Shown in pieces: positions 45,859 through 55,111 of a stretch of DNA of 64,000 bases (within the stretch, counting starts at the first letter, position 1; each line of letters opens with the position of its first letter). The stretch lies in NCBI GenBank assembly GCA_014874385.1, contig JACWAE010000048.1:1-64000 (forward strand). The letters are read 5' to 3'. Made by a program: the position numbers and the translations under genes. Source of the DNA: Dehalococcoidia bacterium. Its GTDB lineage: Bacteria > Chloroflexota > Dehalococcoidia > SZUA-161. The notes beneath the pieces were generated by a model, which saw only the letters and a list, made by a program, of their open reading frames with translations, did no database searches and was not told the origin of the DNA.

Positions 45859-47009
45859 AAGACTTTAGCAAGATAAACAACCCCTACTCTGACGACAAGG
45901 TGATAGACGCCTGCTCCATCTTTGGCATGATGGACACTACAGGAAAGCCATTTTCCGGCAAAGGCGTGATCAAAGCCATAGCCAACATGCATTTCCGCGG
46001 TAACGGATTGGGGGGCGGGTTCGCTATCTATGGGTTATATCCGGAATATCCCGATTACTACGCCTTTCACATAATGTACCTGTGCCCGGAAGCGAAATCA
46101 GAAGTAGAGGCTTTTCTCAAGCAGGGGTTCTGTATTGTAGCTGCCGAAGAGGTACCCACACAGCCTACTCCCGCCATATCGGATCCGCCGATAGTATGGC
46201 GATATTTCCTCCAGGTCGAAGCACAAAACGGAGGTGGGCTTTCAGAGGATGACTATGTTGTGGAAATGGTAATGAGAATCAACACCGGAATAAGAGATGC
46301 CTTCGTTTTCTCCAGTGGCAAAAACATGGCGGTATTCAAAGGGGTAGGCTACCCTGAGGAGATAGCCGAATATTTCTGCCTGGAGCAATACAAGGGTTAT
46401 ATATGGACAGCTCACGGCAGGTTCCCCACTAACACGCCGGGCTGGTGGGGCGGGGCGCATCCTTTCAACATCCTGGACTGGACGGTCGTTCATAATGGCG
46501 AGATCTCCTCCTACGGGACAAACAGGCGCTACCTCGAGGAGTTCGGCTATCATTGCACCTTGCAGACTGATACCGAGGTGATAGCCTACGCCGTAGACCT
46601 CTTGGTGCGAAGGCACGGCCTTCCAATAGAGATAGTGGCCAAGATACTGGCACCTCCCTTCTGGAGCGACATAGAGCGACTTCCCGAAGGACAACAGAAG
46701 CTGTTTCGCACGTTGCGTCAGGTATATGGCAGCCTGCTGATGAACGGGCCTTTTACCATAATAGTGGCTCATCACGGCGAAATGATCGGGCTCACCGACA
46801 GGATAAGGCTGCGTCCGCTCACAGTCGGGGTGAAAGACCAGAAGCTTTATCTTTCTTCCGAGGAATCAGCTATTCGCCTGATCTGCTCGGAGCCGGACCG
46901 TACCTGGATTCCTATGGGTGGCGAACCTATTATAGGCAGGCTGAAGCCAACAGGTGCTTCGGTAAGTGCAAGAACAGAGATGCTGGGCAAAAGAAGTGTT
47001 GCCAGGTAG
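45855..47009 (+). CDS. Glutamate synthase glutamine amidotransferase subunit (archaeal-type)
   Basis: A 384-residue class II amidotransferase corresponding to the N-terminal domain of large glutamate synthase. The ATG at 45855 has AGGAGG upstream. The catalytic cysteine is Cys20 in IDACSIFGMM, so a 19-residue propeptide must be removed to expose it, as happens in GltB and some PurF proteins. GQ/RFPTNTPGWWGGAHPFNILDWTVVHNGEISSYGTNRRYLE contains the glutamine-binding arginine and asparagine regions. It releases ammonia for the FMN synthase subunit at 48022-49527. Confidence 0.92.
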   Translation: MKDFSKINNPYSDDKVIDACSIFGMMDTTGKPFSGKGVIKAIANMHFRGNGLGGGFAIYGLYPEYPDYYAFHIMYLCPEAKSEVEAFLKQGFCIVAAEEVPTQPTPAISDPPIVWRYFLQVEAQNGGGLSEDDYVVEMVMRINTGIRDAFVFSSGKNMAVFKGVGYPEEIAEYFCLEQYKGYIWTAHGRFPTNTPGWWGGAHPFNILDWTVVHNGEISSYGTNRRYLEEFGYHCTLQTDTEVIAYAVDLLVRRHGLPIEIVAKILAPPFWSDIERLPEGQQKLFRTLRQVYGSLLMNGPFTIIVAHHGEMIGLTDRIRLRPLTVGVKDQKLYLSSEESAIRLICSEPDRTWIPMGGEPIIGRLKPTGASVSARTEMLGKRSVAR

Positions 47010-47022
47010 GGAGGGATGATAA

Positions 47023-47232
47023 GTGAAAACAGTTAAAGGGTTCTGCCCTAAATGCGGAAATCCAGTGGCTCTGACAGAATACGGCCAGTACTTGAGCAAG
47101 GAGCTAAGGAGATTTGATCACGTTTTCGAGGGTTGGTGCCCGAACTGCGTTGAGCGTGTGGTCGAGCATGCTGTGCTTAAGGGTTCTGAGAAACGCAAGG
47201 CAAACAGAGCAGAGCCGAAGATCGCTAAGTAG
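47023..47232 (+). CDS. Small zinc-ribbon protein
   Basis: A 69-residue protein with CPKCG near residue 8 and CPNC near residue 39, a four-cysteine zinc ribbon, followed by a basic tail (GSEKRKANRAEPKIAK). It starts at GTG 14 bases after the amidotransferase stop and ends 10 bases before hisF. The function is not known. The operon position suggests a structural or regulatory accessory of the glutamate synthase or IGP synthase complex. Confidence 0.75.
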   Translation: MKTVKGFCPKCGNPVALTEYGQYLSKELRRFDHVFEGWCPNCVERVVEHAVLKGSEKRKANRAEPKIAK

Positions 47233-47241
47233 GACTCAACT

Positions 47242-48009
47242 ATGTTAACTAAGAGAATTATCCCGTGTCTGGATGTAACAGGGGGCCGCGTAGTTAAGGG
47301 GACGAGCTTCACCGAGCTTCGCGACGCCGGTGACCCTGTAGAGTTGGCTGCGTTCTACTACCAGCAGGACGCCGATGAGCTGGTTTTCCTGGACATCGGT
47401 GCCACACCTGAGGGACGTAAAACTATGGTGGAAGTGATTGAAAAGGTGGCAGAACAGGTTTTCATCCCGCTCACTGTGGGTGGGGGATTGCGCAGCACGC
47501 GCGACATGAGACTTATGCTGGAATCAGGCGCGGACAAGATAACAATCAATACAGCGGCTGTCCTCAACCCCAAGCTCATCAGCGAGGGGGCAAAAAAGTT
47601 CGGCTCTCAGTGCATAGTTTTAGCTATAGATGCCAAGAGGGTAAATAGCAACGGAGCGCCCAGATGGGAGGTCTGCACCCACGGAGGGCGCAAGTCGACA
47701 GGTATCGATGCTGTAGCGTGGGCCAGGAAAGCTATCGAGCTTGGTGCCGGTGAGGTGCTCCTTACCAGTTGGGATGCCGATGGCCACCGCAGCGGATATG
47801 ACCTGGAGCTAACCCGTGTCATGAGCGAGTCGCTGCCCGTGCCAGTAATAGCAAGCGGCGGCGCAGGCAATCTCGAACATCTCTATCAAGCGCTTGTGGT
47901 CGGCAAGGCTGATGCCGCTCTTGCTGCCAGCATCTTTCACTATCGCACTTATTCGATTCGCCAGGCAAAGGACTATCTGGCTGAAAGAGGGATTCCCGTC
48001 AGGAGATAG
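47242..48009 (+). CDS. hisF: Imidazole glycerol phosphate synthase, cyclase subunit
   Basis: HisF condenses ammonia from HisH with PRFAR to give IGP and AICAR. The 255-residue TIM barrel has the catalytic Asp in [16 protein letters not shown] (residue 11) and Asp130 in [10 protein letters not shown]. Phosphate sites are TVGGGLRS and [10 protein letters not shown]. The loop usually reading TSMDRDGTKSGYD is [13 protein letters not shown] here, a variation near the active site, but key residues are kept. It lies 12 bases before the glutamate synthase core gene. Confidence 0.95.
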   Translation: MLTKRIIPCLDVTGGRVVKGTSFTELRDAGDPVELAAFYYQQDADELVFLDIGATPEGRKTMVEVIEKVAEQVFIPLTVGGGLRSTRDMRLMLESGADKITINTAAVLNPKLISEGAKKFGSQCIVLAIDAKRVNSNGAPRWEVCTHGGRKSTGIDAVAWARKAIELGAGEVLLTSWDADGHRSGYDLELTRVMSESLPVPVIASGGAGNLEHLYQALVVGKADAALAASIFHYRTYSIRQAKDYLAERGIPVRR

Positions 48010-48021
48010 CAGGGGGATAAC

Positions 48022-49527
48022 GTGAAGACATATTTGCCACCGAAATTTATAGTTGAGCGCGACCCTGAGCGCTGCATCCAGTGTCAGGTGTGTGTTAATC
48101 AATGCTCCTTTGACACTCATTACTATGATGCTGAGGACGATGTTGTGAGAAGCCGCGAAGGAACGTGCGTCGGCTGTCACCGCTGCGTCGTGTTCTGCCC
48201 TACTAATGCCTTAACCGTAAGAGCGAACCCACTGGACTACAGGGAGAACTTCAACTGGCGCCCCGAGGTAATCGAGGATATTATCAAGCAGGCTGAGACC
48301 GGCGGAGTGCTTCTCACAGGGATGGGCAACGATAAGGGTTACCGCGTCTACTGGGACCACCTGGTTCTCAACGCCAGCCAGGTGACGAATCCCTCCATTG
48401 ACCCGTTGCGGGAGCCTATGGAGCTCACTACTTATCTGGGTAGCAAGCCAGATAAGGTAGAGATAGAGCCAAACAGTCTGAGCCTGAAGACCAACGTTGG
48501 TCCTCAGGTCAAAATCGAGGTGCCCGTAATGTTCGCTGCCATGTCCTACGGGGCAGTGAGCCTGAATGTGCATGAGTCCCTGGCACGCGCAGCCACTGAG
48601 GCAGGCACTTTATGGAACACTGGAGAAGGCGGACTTCATCCAAGCCTGTATAAGTACGGTGCCAACACAATAGTGCAGGTGGCATCAGGCAGGTTCGGCG
48701 TCCACCAGGATTACCTCGATGCTGCCGCGGTGGTCGAGATAAAGATCGGCCAGGGGGCTAAGCCCGGCATCGGTGGCCATCTCCCCGGGGAAAAAGTGAG
48801 CGCCGAGGTATCCATGACCAGGATGATCCCTCGGGGCACGGATGCGCTGTCCCCAGCACCGCAGCACGACATATATTCTATCGAGGACCTGGCACAGCTC
48901 GTCCATGCCTTGAAAGAGGCTACCAACTATAGCAAGCCTATTTCAGTCAAGATAGCTGCCGTCCATAACTCGGCAGCCATCGCCAGCGGGATGGTACGAG
49001 CCGGAGCGGATATCATAGTACTCGATGGATTGCGGGGCTCTACTGGAGCTGCGCCCAAGATTATCCGCGACAATGTGGGCATACCCATTGAGATGGCCCT
49101 CGCATCTGTTGATAGCAGGCTGAGACAGGAAGGCATACGCAACCAGGCCTCCCTCGTAATTTCGGGCGGCATCAGGAACAGCGGAGACGTGGCGAAGGCG
49201 ATCGCTTTAGGTGCAGATGCTGTCTATATCGGCACCGCAGCCCTGGTTGCTTTGGGCTGCTGCCTCTGCCAGCAATGCCACACAGGCAAATGCGCCTGGG
49301 GCATCTGCACGACAGACCTTGCCCTGACCAAGAGAATCAACCCCGACATCGGGGCCAGAAGGCTGGCCAACCTGCTCCGCGGCTGGAGCCTAGAACTGAA
49401 GGACATTTTGGGTGGCATGGGAGTCAATGCCCTGGAGAGTCTGAGAGGTAACCGATTGCACTTGAGAGGTGTTGGGCTAACTGACACCGAGCTAGAAATC
49501 CTGGGAGTAAGAATGGCAGGCAGCTAA
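48022..49527 (+). CDS. gltB: Glutamate synthase FMN/Fe-S core subunit (archaeal-type GltB)
   Basis: The synthase that converts 2-oxoglutarate plus ammonia and reductant to glutamate. The 501-residue protein has an N-terminal 2x4Fe-4S domain (CIQCQVCVNQC near residue 15, CVGCHRCVVFC near 46), then the FMN-dependent TIM barrel with MSYGAVSLNVHESLARAA, GEGGLHPSLYKYG, and IKIGQGAKPGIGGHLPGEKV. The C-terminal CCLCQQCHTGKCAWGICT cysteine block ligates the 3Fe-4S centre. Bacterial GltB normally fuses amidotransferase, synthase and GXGXG domains; here they are three genes. Confidence 0.94.
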   Translation: MKTYLPPKFIVERDPERCIQCQVCVNQCSFDTHYYDAEDDVVRSREGTCVGCHRCVVFCPTNALTVRANPLDYRENFNWRPEVIEDIIKQAETGGVLLTGMGNDKGYRVYWDHLVLNASQVTNPSIDPLREPMELTTYLGSKPDKVEIEPNSLSLKTNVGPQVKIEVPVMFAAMSYGAVSLNVHESLARAATEAGTLWNTGEGGLHPSLYKYGANTIVQVASGRFGVHQDYLDAAAVVEIKIGQGAKPGIGGHLPGEKVSAEVSMTRMIPRGTDALSPAPQHDIYSIEDLAQLVHALKEATNYSKPISVKIAAVHNSAAIASGMVRAGADIIVLDGLRGSTGAAPKIIRDNVGIPIEMALASVDSRLRQEGIRNQASLVISGGIRNSGDVAKAIALGADAVYIGTAALVALGCCLCQQCHTGKCAWGICTTDLALTKRINPDIGARRLANLLRGWSLELKDILGGMGVNALESLRGNRLHLRGVGLTDTELEILGVRMAGS

Positions 49528-49528
49528 G

Positions 49529-50302
49529 ATGACAGAGAAAGTTCACAGCGAGAAAGCTAACACAGTAGTGAAGATAGATGCCTATGGGCTTTCCCATCGG
49601 GAGCTCAACGCAAAGCTGAGGGAAGCAGTCTCGAATGGGAGCCAGAAGATTGAGCTTCGGAATGTTTACGGCCAGAGATATATCGGGACAGACTTAGATA
49701 AAGCGGTTGAGATTGAGATATTCGGCGTTCCAGGAAATGACCTGGGTGCGTTCATGAACGGGCCCAGGATTATTGTTCGCGGCAATGCCCAGGATGGCTG
49801 CGGGAATACTATGAACAACGGCGAGATAATTGTTCATGGCCACGCGGGAGATATTATCGGCCTCTCGGCCAGAGGCGGAAAGATTTTTGTCCGCGACGAC
49901 GTGGGCTACAGGGCCGGCATCCACATAAAGGAGTACCAGGACAAGAAGCCGGTGCTGGTCATAGGAGGCACAGCCCAGGACTTTTTCGGTGAGTACATGG
50001 CTGGGGGGGTTGTAATCTTACTTGGCCTCAATCTGAAAGAGGGCGAACATCATAAAGCCAAATTCATCGGCACCGGCATGCACGGCGGTGTTATTTACCT
50101 TCGAGGCAGCGTGGATAATTATCAACTGGGCAAAGAGGTGGGGGTTGCCGAACTGGAAGAGAAGGACTGCCAGACTCTTAAGGAACTTGTCGGTGAGTTT
50201 GCCTCCCATTTCGACTTCAACGCTGAAGAGATACTGAAGCAAAAGTTCAGCAAGCTATTCCCGCGCTGGCTCAGACCTTACGGCAGGCTCTATGCCTATT
50301 AA
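49529..50302 (+). CDS. Glutamate synthase GXGXG-domain subunit
   Basis: A 257-residue right-handed beta-helix protein corresponding to the C-terminal domain of large glutamate synthase. Repeats with glycine pairs are visible: GNDLGAFMNGPRIIVRGNAQDGCGNTMNNGEIIVHGHAGDIIGLSARGGKIFVRDDVGYRAG. It starts one base after the core subunit stop. It packs against the amidotransferase and synthase domains and is required structurally. Similar domains occur in FwdC, but the neighbours settle the assignment. Confidence 0.92.
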   Translation: MTEKVHSEKANTVVKIDAYGLSHRELNAKLREAVSNGSQKIELRNVYGQRYIGTDLDKAVEIEIFGVPGNDLGAFMNGPRIIVRGNAQDGCGNTMNNGEIIVHGHAGDIIGLSARGGKIFVRDDVGYRAGIHIKEYQDKKPVLVIGGTAQDFFGEYMAGGVVILLGLNLKEGEHHKAKFIGTGMHGGVIYLRGSVDNYQLGKEVGVAELEEKDCQTLKELVGEFASHFDFNAEEILKQKFSKLFPRWLRPYGRLYAY

Positions 50303-50317
50303 ATTGGGGGGTGAGAT

Positions 50318-51319
50318 ATGATAGGCCAAGAGGCTCCAGATATAGAAAGAAAGATAGTAGCAATCTTAAAAGTGCTCAGCGATTCCCAGGAGCCGCTGGG
50401 CGGCAGGGTTATCGCCCGTCGTTTAAGCGATTTCGGGATCGAGTTGGGTGAGAGAGCAGTCAGATACCACCTCAAGCTAATGGATGGTCGAGGTCTCACC
50501 AGACCAGTGGGACTGAGGGATGGCAGGTCTATTACTGAGAGAGGGATTGAGGAGCTAGGCGGTGCTCTGGTCCGTGACCGGGTGGCCTCTATAGCCGCCA
50601 GGATCGAACTGCTGGCCTATCGAACCTCTTTCAACCCGGAGAAACGTACAGGTGAGGTTCCCATCAATACATCACTGTTTCCCAAGGAACAATTCAGAAA
50701 AGCCCTTTCTGCGATGAAAGATTCTTTTAAAGCCGGGCTCTGTGTCAGCGACCTGGTAGCTGTGGCATTCGAGGGAGAGGCGCTTGGCGAGATACCAGTG
50801 CCGCCACGCAAAATAGGACTGGCTACCGTATCGAATGTAACAGTAAACGGAGTTCTGCTAAAGGCAGGCGTACCACTGGATTCCAGGTTCGGGGGCGTAC
50901 TCCAATTTCGTAACCACAAACCGCTCAGGTTCGTCGAACTGATAGAGTGTTCAGGCTGCTCACTATCTCCCGCCGAGATATTCCTCGCCAGCAGAATGAC
51001 CAGTGTCCGGGAGGTAGCAAATACAGAAGAAGGCAAGATACTGGCTCATTTCCGCGAACTTCCGTCCCCCTGTAGACCGGCGGTGGAGACCATCATCGGG
51101 AAACTAAATGCGGCAGGCATCGGCGGCGTCGTTATGATAGGTAAGCCAAATGAGACGGTATGCGAGATACCAGTAGCTTTCAATAAGATCGGAATGGTAC
51201 TTCAAAGCGGGCTCAACCCAATAGCAGCCGCAGTGGAAGCAGGTGTAGAAGTAACAAATCGTGCCATGAGCGGTGTAATCGACTATAGCAAGCTGAGAAA
51301 ATTTGAGGACTTATTATAG
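50318..51319 (+). CDS. NrpR/DUF128-type nitrogen regulator, copy 1
   Basis: A 333-residue protein with an N-terminal winged helix (KIVAILKVLSDSQEPLGGRVIARRLSDFGIELGERAVRYHLKLMDGRGL) and one long NrpR (DUF128) domain containing GLATVSNVTVNGVLLKAGVPLDSRFGGVLQF. In methanogens NrpR represses nitrogen genes and leaves DNA on binding 2-oxoglutarate. Position right after glutamate synthase and before ammonium transporters supports a nitrogen role. A paralogue of similar length is at 58349-59344. No confident GGAA-N6-TTCC operator was found. Ribosome binding site GGGGGGTGAG precedes the ATG. Confidence 0.88.
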   Translation: MIGQEAPDIERKIVAILKVLSDSQEPLGGRVIARRLSDFGIELGERAVRYHLKLMDGRGLTRPVGLRDGRSITERGIEELGGALVRDRVASIAARIELLAYRTSFNPEKRTGEVPINTSLFPKEQFRKALSAMKDSFKAGLCVSDLVAVAFEGEALGEIPVPPRKIGLATVSNVTVNGVLLKAGVPLDSRFGGVLQFRNHKPLRFVELIECSGCSLSPAEIFLASRMTSVREVANTEEGKILAHFRELPSPCRPAVETIIGKLNAAGIGGVVMIGKPNETVCEIPVAFNKIGMVLQSGLNPIAAAVEAGVEVTNRAMSGVIDYSKLRKFEDLL

Positions 51320-51345
51320 AAAGTGACAGCGGAGGCTGGTCCACC

Positions 51346-52020
51346 TTGTTCAGAGTATCCATAATAGGCGAGGGAAAAGGGCAAATAGCAAGACTTGGTT
51401 CCGAGCTTGCCAGCAAGGGTTTGCTTTGCTCGATTGACACCGACGGTAAGAAAACAGCCCAGAAGGTCTCCGCACGAGATTTGGATCTGGTATTCATAGC
51501 TATAGATGGCAAGCCTGACAGTTTAGAGATGATAAATCTGGCACAGGGCATTAAGCAGGAAAGCCATCTGCCTGTAATAGCCCTTCTTTCTAAAGATGCC
51601 CTTGATAGGCTTGATTCCGGTCTGATTGTCGACGATTTCGTGGTTGAACCCTGGGATGCAGCCGAAATAGTGCTAAGAGCCAAACGAATATTAAAGAAGA
51701 CTGAAAGCGCTGCCAAACAGGAGCTAATCGAGTGTGGCGACCTGACCATAGACCTGGCAAAGTATGAGGTTTATGTCAACAACAGGCTTATAGAATTAAC
51801 CTTCAAGGAATACGAGTTGCTCAGATTTCTGGCGAGCAACAAGGGGAGAGTTTTCAGCCGCGAGGCTCTGCTCAGCGAAGTCTGGGGCTACGATTACTAT
51901 GGTGGCGATAGGACAGTTGATGTCCACATCACGAGACTCAGGAGCAAGATCGAGGACTCCACCCACACCTTCATCGAGACGGTGAGGAACATAGGCTACA
52001 AGTTCAAAGAACCTGCGTAG
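51346..52020 (+). CDS. Receiver-degenerate OmpR-family regulator, GlnR-like
   Basis: A 224-residue OmpR-type protein. The C-terminal winged helix is intact (IELTFKEYELLRFLASNKGRVFSREALLSEVWGYDYYGGDRTVDVHITRLRSKI). The receiver domain lacks its chemistry: the position of the phosphoacceptor aspartate is Ala52, the acidic pair is replaced by GE (residues 8-9), and the KPF lysine is Glu in VEPWD. It cannot be phosphorylated in the usual way and no kinase is adjacent. Actinobacterial GlnR is an atypical OmpR regulator of ammonium and glutamine genes. The position next to amtB and glnA suggests a parallel role. TTG start with GGAGG upstream. Confidence 0.82.
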   Translation: MFRVSIIGEGKGQIARLGSELASKGLLCSIDTDGKKTAQKVSARDLDLVFIAIDGKPDSLEMINLAQGIKQESHLPVIALLSKDALDRLDSGLIVDDFVVEPWDAAEIVLRAKRILKKTESAAKQELIECGDLTIDLAKYEVYVNNRLIELTFKEYELLRFLASNKGRVFSREALLSEVWGYDYYGGDRTVDVHITRLRSKIEDSTHTFIETVRNIGYKFKEPA

Positions 52021-52098
52021 AGCACTTATCCTCTTTCAATCCCCGTAACATAAACTTAACCTCAGTGAAATCTATTAGAAACAATGTCCCTCTATTAT

Positions 52099-52145
52099 AT
52101 TTCCCAGAAGCAACCTTAATCCCTAGAAAGGGGTTTCTGGGAAAT
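52099..52145 (+). promoter_or_regulatory. amtB1 leader hairpin covering the start codon
   Basis: ATTTCCCAGAA (52099-52109) pairs perfectly over 11 bases with TTCTGGGAAAT (52135-52145). The last two bases are the A and T of the amtB start codon. Inside, CCCT pairs with AGGG of the ribosome binding site AAAGGGG. Folded, it would hide both the binding site and the AUG. Confidence 0.75.
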
Positions 52146-53376
52146 GATAAACACCGGTGATACAGCCTGGCTTTTGACCTCATCAGCCCTGGTGATGCTG
52201 ATGACACCGGGCCTGGCCCTCTTCTATGGCGGGATGGTGAGGCGCAAGAATGTGCTGTCCACCATAATGATGAGCTTCGCCCTCCTCGGATTGATCGGCG
52301 TCCTGTGGGTTCTTTATGGCTACAGCTTGGGCTTCGGGCCCAACGTGGGCGGCATCATCGGCAATCTGGACTTTATCGGCCTCAGAAATGTGGGGCAGAG
52401 TCCCTCTGCCGTATATGCTACCACGGTGCCCCAACTAGCTTACATGATATTCCAGGCTATGTTTGCTATTATCACTGTCGCCCTCTGGACCGGAGGCGTG
52501 GTGGAGAGGACAAAGTTCAGCGCCTTCCTGGTTCTGGCGATATTATGGTTTACCGTAGTCTACTGTCCCGTGGCGCACTGGGTATGGGGACAAGGCGGCT
52601 GGCTGGCCAAGCTGGGAGTCCTTGACTTCGCCGGCGGCACCGTAGTGCATATCAATGCCGGTATGTCAGCATTAGCTCTAGCGCTGCTGCTCCGTCCCCG
52701 CAAAGGATTCAAGGAAAAGGAGCCCATGGAGCCCAACAACATCCCCATGGTGATGCTGGGCGCCGGCCTGCTCTGGTTCGGCTGGTTCGGCTTCAATGGC
52801 GGGAGCGCCCTCACCTCAGGCGGGCTGGCATCCAGCGCTTTTGTAGCTACCAACATCGCTGCTGCGACTGCTGCCTTTACCTGGATGATGCTGGCCTGGA
52901 TATATCGCCGCCCCTCTGCGCTCGGCGTTGCAACCGGGGCTGTAGCAGGGCTGGTGGCAATCACGCCTGCGGCTGGCTTCGTGAGCCCGATCGCTGCCAT
53001 ACCTATAGGAGTCGGAGTCTCAGTGATTTGCTACTACTGCATGATTCTAAGAGCGAAGGGAGGCATAGACGAGTCACTGGATGTTTGGGCAGTGCATGGC
53101 ATGGGGGGTATCTGGGGCGCGCTGGCGACCGGCATCTTCGCCAATATCGCGGTTAACTCAGCAGGAGCCAACGGCTTAATCCACGGCAACCCTATGCAGC
53201 TCGCTAAACAGCTCGCCGGTGTCGCTGCCGTAGCTGTTTTTGCCTTCGTCGCCACCTGGGTGCTGGGCAAGATAGTAGACCTCACCATCGGGCTCCGGGT
53301 CAAAGAGGAAGAAGAGGTAGTGGGGCTCGATATATCGCAGCATGGAGAAAGAGCGTATGGAGGCACACTGCCATGA
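52144..53376 (+). CDS. amtB: Ammonium transporter Amt/MEP family, copy 1
   Basis: A 410-residue polytopic ammonium channel with about 11 membrane helices. Conserved features: NTGDTAWLLTSSALVMLMTPGLALFYGGMVRRKNVLSTIMMSF at the start, the first pore histidine in CPVAHWVWGQGGWLAKLGVLDFAGGTVVHI, and the second in VWAVHGMGGIWGALATGIF. No separate signal peptide. A tandem paralogue of the same length follows 135 bases downstream. The C-terminal tail ends EERAYGG-like ([11 protein letters not shown]), the segment that P-II proteins usually contact. The start codon lies in a leader hairpin. Confidence 0.96.
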   Translation: MINTGDTAWLLTSSALVMLMTPGLALFYGGMVRRKNVLSTIMMSFALLGLIGVLWVLYGYSLGFGPNVGGIIGNLDFIGLRNVGQSPSAVYATTVPQLAYMIFQAMFAIITVALWTGGVVERTKFSAFLVLAILWFTVVYCPVAHWVWGQGGWLAKLGVLDFAGGTVVHINAGMSALALALLLRPRKGFKEKEPMEPNNIPMVMLGAGLLWFGWFGFNGGSALTSGGLASSAFVATNIAAATAAFTWMMLAWIYRRPSALGVATGAVAGLVAITPAAGFVSPIAAIPIGVGVSVICYYCMILRAKGGIDESLDVWAVHGMGGIWGALATGIFANIAVNSAGANGLIHGNPMQLAKQLAGVAAVAVFAFVATWVLGKIVDLTIGLRVKEEEEVVGLDISQHGERAYGGTLP

Positions 53377-53452
53377 GATAGTTCACTTACTTGACGTCAT
53401 TTTACTTTGTTTTTGGCAAAATCGAGTTGTTTTGTAACATGTTTGAAACAAT

Positions 53453-53511
53453 TCTCAGGTAATATTGTCCCTAACAAAGCAAAATTAAACGAAGAAAGGG
53501 AATTACCTGAG

Positions 53512-53512
<1 letters not shown>
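53453..53512 (+). promoter_or_regulatory. amtB2 leader hairpin reaching the start codon
   Basis: TCTCAGGTAAT (53453-53463) pairs perfectly over 11 bases with ATTACCTGAGA (53502-53512); the last base is the A of the start codon. The 38-base loop holds TCCCT and AGGGA, the latter being the ribosome binding site. The sequence differs from the amtB1 leader, the geometry does not. Confidence 0.75.
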
Positions 53513-55079
<1,567 letters not shown>

Positions 55080-55111
55080 ATAATAATAAGGAGATAAGAA
55101 GGAGGTTTTAA

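Noticed and set aside
52099-52145. Reading the amtB1 inverted repeat as an NrpR operator (GGAA/TTCC type)
   Set aside because: The arms include TTCC and GGAA, but spacing is far from six bases, and the amtB2 repeat has unrelated sequence and different spacing, so a shared protein operator does not fit.
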